Positions 5,852-8,784 of a DNA stretch of 8,784 nucleotides are shown one piece after another. The first letter of the stretch is position 1, and each line of letters opens with the position of its first letter. This stretch comes from Desulfuromonadaceae bacterium (GTDB taxonomy: Bacteria > Desulfobacterota > Desulfuromonadia > Desulfuromonadales > SZUA-540): assembly GCA_003250235.1 (NCBI GenBank), contig QKGY01000048.1, positions 1-8,784 on the forward strand, read 5' to 3'. The notes under the pieces are model-generated. The model had not been told where the DNA came from and searched no databases. It saw only the letters and a list, made by a program, of their open reading frames with translations. The translations under genes were made by a program, and so were the position numbers.

Positions 5852-6256
5852 CTATAGGTAGCGGGTCTCAGACGGTGGAGCGCTCCAGTTGTCGTTTCGC
5901 CCATCCACATAGGTAATGGGGACACGGGCCAGCTCCTCGGCCGTGGCATCATCGAGGCAGCTCAGATTGACGGCGTAGAAGCGGCCACCGTCTTCATGGG
6001 CTTCCGACCAGCCGAAGGAGTGAACACCGCAGTTGCGGCAGAACTGGTGGTGAATGCGTTTGCCGCCGAACTGGTAATCACGAAGTTCTCCCTCACCTTG
6101 CAGCAGCCGGAAGTCTCCCGGCTTCACCGAGACAATCCAGTTGCGCAGTTTGGAGCAGATCGAACAGTTGCACCGGAAACTCCCCGCACTCAAGTCAATA
6201 TCCGCCTCGTACCGTACCGCGCCGCAATGGCATCCCCCCGTATAGGTCTTTTTCAT
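5852..6256 (-). CDS. GFA-family (CENP-V/GFA domain) zinc-binding protein
   Basis: The 134-residue protein has the complete zinc-ligand set of the GFA (glutathione-dependent formaldehyde-activating enzyme-like) fold: C9 and C11 in GGCHCGAV, C29, C31 and C34 in RCNCSICSK, and C73 and C76 in FCRNCGVHSF. Its length is typical of the family. The ATG at 6256 is preferred to the more upstream in-frame start at 6301 because AGGAG lies about 9 nt before it and the family's usual TGGCHCG begins within the first residues. Most members have no proven enzymatic function. Gfa proper adds glutathione to formaldehyde, but that activity should not be assumed here. It appears to be a single-gene unit, convergent with tRNA-Sec. 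A TATAAA box at 6333-6328 on the minus strand is a possible -10. Confidence 0.9.
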   Translation of the reverse strand: MKKTYTGGCHCGAVRYEADIDLSAGSFRCNCSICSKLRNWIVSVKPGDFRLLQGEGELRDYQFGGKRIHHQFCRNCGVHSFGWSEAHEDGGRFYAVNLSCLDDATAEELARVPITYVDGRNDNWSAPPSETRYL

Positions 6257-6301
6257 GACTGATACTCCTTTATGGTTCCCCGAGAATCCCAGCCGTTCCA
6301 T

Positions 6302-6588
6302 AACCGGGAACCGGGCAAGCGTTGATCTTTATAGCAACAGGATACTGCAAAACCTTCCAAGACGTCATCTTCTCAAGCGGAAACCACTGCTTAAACAAAA
6401 CGGGTCGCACCCTCGCAGTGCGACCCGTTGCCGTATATCAAAGGTATCAAGCCGGAAGCTTTTCCCGGCAGGATCATTCCCGATAAAATCTGTTTTGATA
6501 AAATGGGGACATCCTACGGCACCTTTGGAATGAAAGGGTCCGTAGGCATTCCGCCGCATAATCCAAATTTCAGTGAGATTCTTGCCTC
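6302..6588. other. Intergenic region with terminator and secondary hairpin
   Basis: I see no credible gene. From left to right there is a short direct repeat (ACCGGGA/ACCGGG) near the GFA promoter region, the terminator at 6395-6429, a direct repeat GATAAAAT at 6482-6489 and 6497-6504, and an imperfect hairpin CCTACGG (6513-6519)/CCGTAGG (6540-6546). The frames crossing it on both strands pass through these structures and have no ribosome binding site. Confidence 0.5.
6395..6429 (-). terminator. Rho-independent terminator of the beta-barrel/HEAGH unit
   Basis: AACGGGTCGCAC (6399-6410) and GTGCGACCCGTT (6418-6429) form a perfect 12-bp stem with a 7-nt loop. On the minus strand it runs into TTTTGTTT, a fair U-tract. 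It is 160 nt beyond the stop of the 6589-7203 gene and has the right orientation to end that operon. Confidence 0.7.
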
Positions 6589-7203
6589 TTATTCCCCAAA
6601 ACTCATGGCCAGACCAAAATTGAACAACCAGAAGTTGGAATCTTCTCCTTCGGTCGTGACATGGTACTTGCCGGAGACGGTCAACCGCATATGGTCTCCC
6701 GCCCACAGGTGCACTCCGATCTCGGGGTAGATGCTTAATAGCACATCAGAGATCACTTCATCCGTTTCTCCCCACTCGTCCACTTGACCATTATTGTTGT
6801 TATCGACGCCGTCATTGGTGGCACTCACGGTTTCCTTGGAGTAGCCTCCGAATACTCCGAGGCCGACAAAGGGGGTTAAGGGGCTGTCAAAGGCATAACG
6901 GGCTCCGGCGGTAATCCCGGTGAAAAGATCGTCGAAACTTTCCGAGGCGATCATGGCCAGTCCGGCCCGTAACGTCAGGTTGTTGTTCACATACCCGAAG
7001 GCACCTATTTCCCCGCAGAAGGCATCGGGACCTTCGCGCCCACCCAGCTCGGCATAAAGTCCGCCAGTGCCCGTCTTGTCTTGCCAGGCAAGAGCGGACG
7101 AAGAACACGTGACCTGAACAAGAAGAAAAAAGAGCAGAAGCAAGAGCACACAGCGGAAGCTTCCCTCCCGAAGAGAAACTTTCGGAATCGAATCAGATTT
7201 CAT
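6589..7203 (-). CDS. Predicted outer-membrane beta-barrel protein with Asp/Asn-rich loop
   Basis: The 204-residue protein has a hydrophobic signal sequence (about 18-30) with a likely signal peptidase I site after SALA (residue 39). The mature part alternates short beta-strand-like segments with aromatic and glycine residues (GGLYAELG, LTLRAGLAMI, GITAGARYAF, PFVGLGVFGGYS, IYPEIGVHLW, LTVSGKYHV, NFWLFNFGLAMSFG), as in small 8-stranded outer-membrane barrels. Between two strands, residues 130-149 read like a Ca-type loop (DGVDNNNNGQVDE, with D134, N136, N138 and D142 placed like ligands). The start ATG 7203 has GGGAG 12 nt upstream, a long spacing. It follows the HEAGH gene by 24 nt and is probably cotranscribed. 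I do not recognise a named family. Confidence 0.75.
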   Translation of the reverse strand: MKSDSIPKVSLREGSFRCVLLLLLFFLLVQVTCSSSALAWQDKTGTGGLYAELGGREGPDAFCGEIGAFGYVNNNLTLRAGLAMIASESFDDLFTGITAGARYAFDSPLTPFVGLGVFGGYSKETVSATNDGVDNNNNGQVDEWGETDEVISDVLLSIYPEIGVHLWAGDHMRLTVSGKYHVTTEGEDSNFWLFNFGLAMSFGE

Positions 7204-7227
7204 AACAGTACAAATCTCCCTTGAATG

Positions 7228-7983
7228 TTAGGACCAGGCGATCCTATTCGTATTTTTTAGCCCTATCCGCAGCAGAGCCCCGCCCCAGAAAACAGCCAGA
7301 ATCATCAGTAAAGAGCCGCTACCCTGTGAAATCATTGCCAAAGCATGGTCGGCGCGCAGCAGGCCCGTCTCGGTGAGAAGATATTCCCAGTCATGGAAAC
7401 CATAGGGGGCTGCATGGCCGAAGTTACCTCCGAGCAAAGGGAGGCTCCCGGCTCGGGCATCGTCGAGGTAAGGGGCGATATCCAGAAAGTTCTCCCCGAA
7501 CCACCAGAAACATACAGCCGCGCCAAAGGGATCGCGGGTCTTGAGCAGCAAGGTGAGCATGCAGATCAGCGGGACAAGCAGTTGCCCCAGAGTGCCGCCC
7601 AGCGCGGTCATAAACCGTCCGAAAGGACGGAACAGCACATGCCCGGCCTCGTGGAAAGGCAGATTGACCAGATGCAGCCAGCTTTCTCCGGCCGCGTTAC
7701 TGTCGACCCCCGCGAAAATCAGCTTGCCGCCCCAGATGGCCAGGATCAGTAGAGCAATAAATCGCCCCACGAGGTGAAAAACATTGCCGTCCGTATCGAC
7801 GGTAAAGAGCAAGGCCAAGAAGAGATTTCGAGGGCTCTCCGATGGTTCGGCTTCCTGTTTTACATCCCGCGAAACAGGAGACTTGGCTCCCTCATTGGGA
7901 TGGATCTTGGCAAAGATGACCCCGCACCGTTCACAGGCATTCAGATCAGACAGGCTTTCATGGCCGCATTTGGGGCAGAGCAT
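7228..7983 (-). CDS. Zinc-ribbon, multi-pass membrane protein with HEAGH zincin motif
   Basis: The ~251-residue product starts with a zinc ribbon (C3, C6, C17, C20: CPKCG and CERCG), then a polar linker (about 30-52), and then a hydrophobic body with membrane segments near 73-91, 127-147, 153-163 and 222-240. Within this lies HEAGH (111-115), the HExxH zinc-protease signature, and further on ENFLDIAPYLDDAR (164-177), which could supply a further ligand as the N/D-rich motif does in M50 peptidases. I infer an M50-like intramembrane metalloprotease or a relative; activity is unproven. The start is uncertain: ATG 7983 (GGA 7 nt upstream, giving MLCPKCG) is chosen over ATG 7998 (SD too close), ATG 8022 and TTG 8025. 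The beta-barrel gene follows in the same operon and is a possible substrate or partner (inference). Confidence 0.8.
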   Translation of the reverse strand: MLCPKCGHESLSDLNACERCGVIFAKIHPNEGAKSPVSRDVKQEAEPSESPRNLFLALLFTVDTDGNVFHLVGRFIALLILAIWGGKLIFAGVDSNAAGESWLHLVNLPFHEAGHVLFRPFGRFMTALGGTLGQLLVPLICMLTLLLKTRDPFGAAVCFWWFGENFLDIAPYLDDARAGSLPLLGGNFGHAAPYGFHDWEYLLTETGLLRADHALAMISQGSGSLLMILAVFWGGALLRIGLKNTNRIAWS

Positions 7984-8046
7984 AATAGTTTCCGTCATAA
8001 GATCCCGATAAACATTTCGCATCAAAAATTAACGCCATAAAAAAAT

Positions 8047-8132
8047 CTTGTCCATCAGGAATTCCCTGTCCGTCCTCTCCGCCTGGGCACTTTTGTCTCA
8101 CCTTGTCCATCCGATGGGTCATCCTGTCCCAC
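8047..8132. promoter_or_regulatory. Array of five (T/C)TGTC motifs; nine TCC/GGA trinucleotides in 80 nt
   Basis: CTTGTCCATC (8047-8056 and 8102-8111, identical), CCTGTCCGTC (8065-8074), TTTGTCTCAC (8092-8101) and CCTGTCCCAC (8123-8132) share the core (T/C)TGTC. Starts are 18, 27, 10 and 21 bp apart. Relative to a sigma-54 start near 8231 they lie about 100-185 bp upstream, the usual place for enhancer-protein sites. Read on the minus strand the same DNA is a GGA-rich leader of the HEAGH gene, as CsrA-bound leaders are. The repeats are seen directly; both functions are inference. Confidence 0.4.
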
Positions 8133-8146
8133 CAAACAAGGCATAG

Positions 8147-8173
8147 CGTATACATATTTTATTGTATTTTCAA
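8147..8173 (-). promoter_or_regulatory. Weak candidate promoter of the HEAGH/beta-barrel unit
   Basis: On the minus strand TTGAAA (8173-8168) and TATACG (8152-8147) lie 15 nt apart within AT-rich DNA containing the palindrome GTATAC. Spacing is short and the -10 is weak. If used, transcripts would carry a leader of about 150 nt that includes the GGA-rich array. Confidence 0.2.
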
Positions 8174-8203
8174 TAGATTAGCCAACTTACATCCTTGCCA
8201 ATC

Positions 8204-8220
8204 TTGGCACGCCTTTCGCT
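8204..8220 (+). promoter_or_regulatory. Sigma-54 (-24/-12) promoter of the 43-residue gene
   Basis: TTGGCACGCCTTTCGCT matches the RpoN consensus TGGCACG-N4-TTGC(A/T) with a single difference (C for T in the -12 box). The invariant GG (8206-8207) and GC (8218-8219) are exactly 10 nt apart. Transcription would begin about 8231, giving a leader of ~92 nt before the ATG at 8323. The -24 element is overlapped by the palindrome TGCCAATCTTGGCA (8196-8209). An activator protein binding further upstream would be required. Confidence 0.65.
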
Positions 8221-8222
8221 TC

Positions 8223-8245
8223 TCCATAATGCGGCACACTATGGA
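8223..8245. promoter_or_regulatory. Inverted repeat at the predicted start site of the small gene
   Basis: TCCATA (8223-8228) and TATGGA (8240-8245) are perfect inverted half-sites 11 nt apart, straddling the predicted sigma-54 start point. They could be a repressor operator or a stem in the leader RNA; a 6-bp arm is short enough to be chance. Confidence 0.25.
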
Positions 8246-8322
8246 AAAGCACCACAGTTTTCACACCACCATTTCAGGCGCGGGTTTGTCCCCGCATAAC
8301 ATTTCGAAAAAGGAGAAAGACC

Positions 8323-8454
8323 ATGGCTGGAGCAAGAGCATTCTGGGTTCATGAGGAAGAGGACGTCATCGAGGTTTGCATGTCGGATTTTGAGGATATT
8401 TCGTATATCTGCACCGGCGAGCAAGATGAAGAGTGGAAGTTCGGAACCGATTAA
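8323..8454 (+). CDS. 43-residue, very acidic small protein (unknown)
   Basis: An ATG with a near-ideal AAGGAG ribosome binding site (8310-8315, 7-nt spacing) opens a 43-residue frame closed by TAA. It is followed 27 nt later by a textbook terminator and preceded by a sigma-54 promoter, so the gene has every element of a dedicated unit. The protein (start MAGARAFWVHEEEDVIEVC) has 13 Asp/Glu against two Lys/Arg and one His, two cysteines (C19, C30), three aromatic-rich spots (FWV, SYIC, EWKF), and no signal peptide or membrane segment. It could be a small cytoplasmic regulator, an acidic partner of a basic protein, or an adaptor. I do not recognise it. Its size explains why routine gene finding may miss it. 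Confidence 0.75.
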   Translation: MAGARAFWVHEEEDVIEVCMSDFEDISYICTGEQDEEWKFGTD

Positions 8455-8481
8455 TCTTGCCGTTACCTTGCACGTTCAGGT

Positions 8482-8511
8482 AGGCCCGGCGGTTGACGCC
8501 GGGCCTTTTTT
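8482..8511 (+). terminator. Rho-independent terminator of the 43-residue gene
   Basis: AGGCCCGGCG (8482-8491) and CGCCGGGCCT (8497-8506) form a perfect 10-bp GC-rich stem with loop GTTGA, followed by a run of T (six T residues at 8506-8511, the first being the last stem base). This is a textbook intrinsic terminator. Confidence 0.92.
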
Positions 8512-8564
8512 ATGGCGAGAACAGAGATTTACCGAACCAATAATTGAAGTTTGTAAAACCGGAT

Positions 8565-8695
8565 GGACCCGCCCCGCTAAGCGGATTTCCTGGGAGCAGC
8601 CTCGAACCTTCTGCGCAAGAGAACCTGGTCAGCAATCGCGCCCAAAGGGCAGGCACCGTCAGGTCTGCGCCCCTGTATGCGCGGCTTAGTTTTTT
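8565..8695 (+). ncRNA. Candidate small structured RNA of unknown class
   Basis: The region has no believable frame but is bracketed by CTAAGC (8577-8582) and GCTTAG (8684-8689), which would pair, followed at once by T6 (8690-8695). Inside are further hairpins: GCCC-AAA-GGGC around 8640-8649 and GCGC/GCGC at about 8667-8682. A possible promoter lies at TTTACC (8528-8533) and TGTAAA (8552-8557) with an 18-nt spacer, which would start transcription near 8565. End-to-end pairing with a terminal U-tract resembles regulatory RNAs such as 6S, but at ~130 nt it is short for 6S and I cannot match conserved 6S or SRP motifs. Confidence 0.3.
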
Positions 8696-8784
8696 GAGCT
8701 CCCCGCTTAGACCCGAGAAGTGTGTGACATTAACCCTCGCGCCCCTTCCCCCTAAATACCTATTAACGCTTGTGATTTCCTCCC
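8696..8784. other. Right-hand end of window, no feature seen
   Basis: These 89 nt carry no open frame with a start signal. CCCCGCTTAG at 8702-8711 echoes CCCCGCTAAG at 8572-8581 (one substitution), a weak sign of repeated structure around the candidate RNA. The minus-strand GGGAGGAAATCAC at the very edge could be a ribosome binding site, but no start codon follows. Confidence 0.4.

Noticed and set aside
5170..5952. Minus-strand 260-residue frame over yedF and tRNA-Sec
   Set aside because: It crosses a tRNA and a 22-bp palindrome and is antisense to yedF.
8351..8689. Plus-strand 112-residue frame after the micro-gene
   Set aside because: It overlaps the better-supported 43-codon gene in another frame, runs through its terminator, and lacks a ribosome binding site.
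1..8784. CRISPR array or complete insertion sequence
   Set aside because: No regularly spaced repeat-spacer pattern, no Cas gene and no intact transposase were seen; the only repeats are the short blocks described.

Overview
The window looks like chromosomal DNA of a Gram-negative bacterium with relatively high GC, probably a deltaproteobacterium of the Desulfuromonadales/Geobacter type. I infer this from the mix of content, not from a database match: a selenocysteine tRNA behind yedF, a periplasmic c-type haem protein of the DUF3365/Tll0287 type, Cys-rich and Ig-like surface lipoproteins, and a near-consensus sigma-54 promoter.

Layout from left to right. (1) 145-1575 (+): rlmD/rumA-type 23S rRNA uracil-C5 methyltransferase. 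(2) 1576-4115: an accessory-looking block with one 575-residue lipoprotein (2000-3727, +) carrying a 9-Cys module and about four Ig-like repeats. Its long noncoding flanks share short sequence blocks in inverted arrangement. (3) 4116-4924 (-): a two-gene unit, a secreted monohaem DUF3365 protein followed by a small TPR-like lipoprotein, with coupled start and stop. (4) 5092-5789 (+): yedF followed 17 nt later by tRNA-Sec (UCA anticodon). A large palindromic terminator is shared with the convergent GFA-family zinc protein (5852-6256, -). (5) 6589-7983 (-): a two-gene unit, a zinc-ribbon/HEAGH multi-pass membrane protein followed by a secreted beta-barrel-like protein with an Asp/Asn-rich loop. 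(6) 8026-8784: a regulatory-looking region with a (T/C)TGTC repeat array, a sigma-54 -24/-12 promoter, a very acidic 43-residue gene (8323-8454, +) with an excellent ribosome binding site and its own terminator, and then a candidate small structured RNA ending in T6.

How the genes work together. yedF and tRNA-Sec form a selenium-utilisation pair and are probably on one transcript. DUF3365 plus the TPR lipoprotein form an envelope pair, as do HEAGH plus the beta-barrel. The most novel-looking item is the sigma-54-controlled micro-gene with its upstream repeat array. Read on the other strand, that array is a GGA-rich leader of the HEAGH gene, so the same DNA suggests two different regulatory hypotheses.
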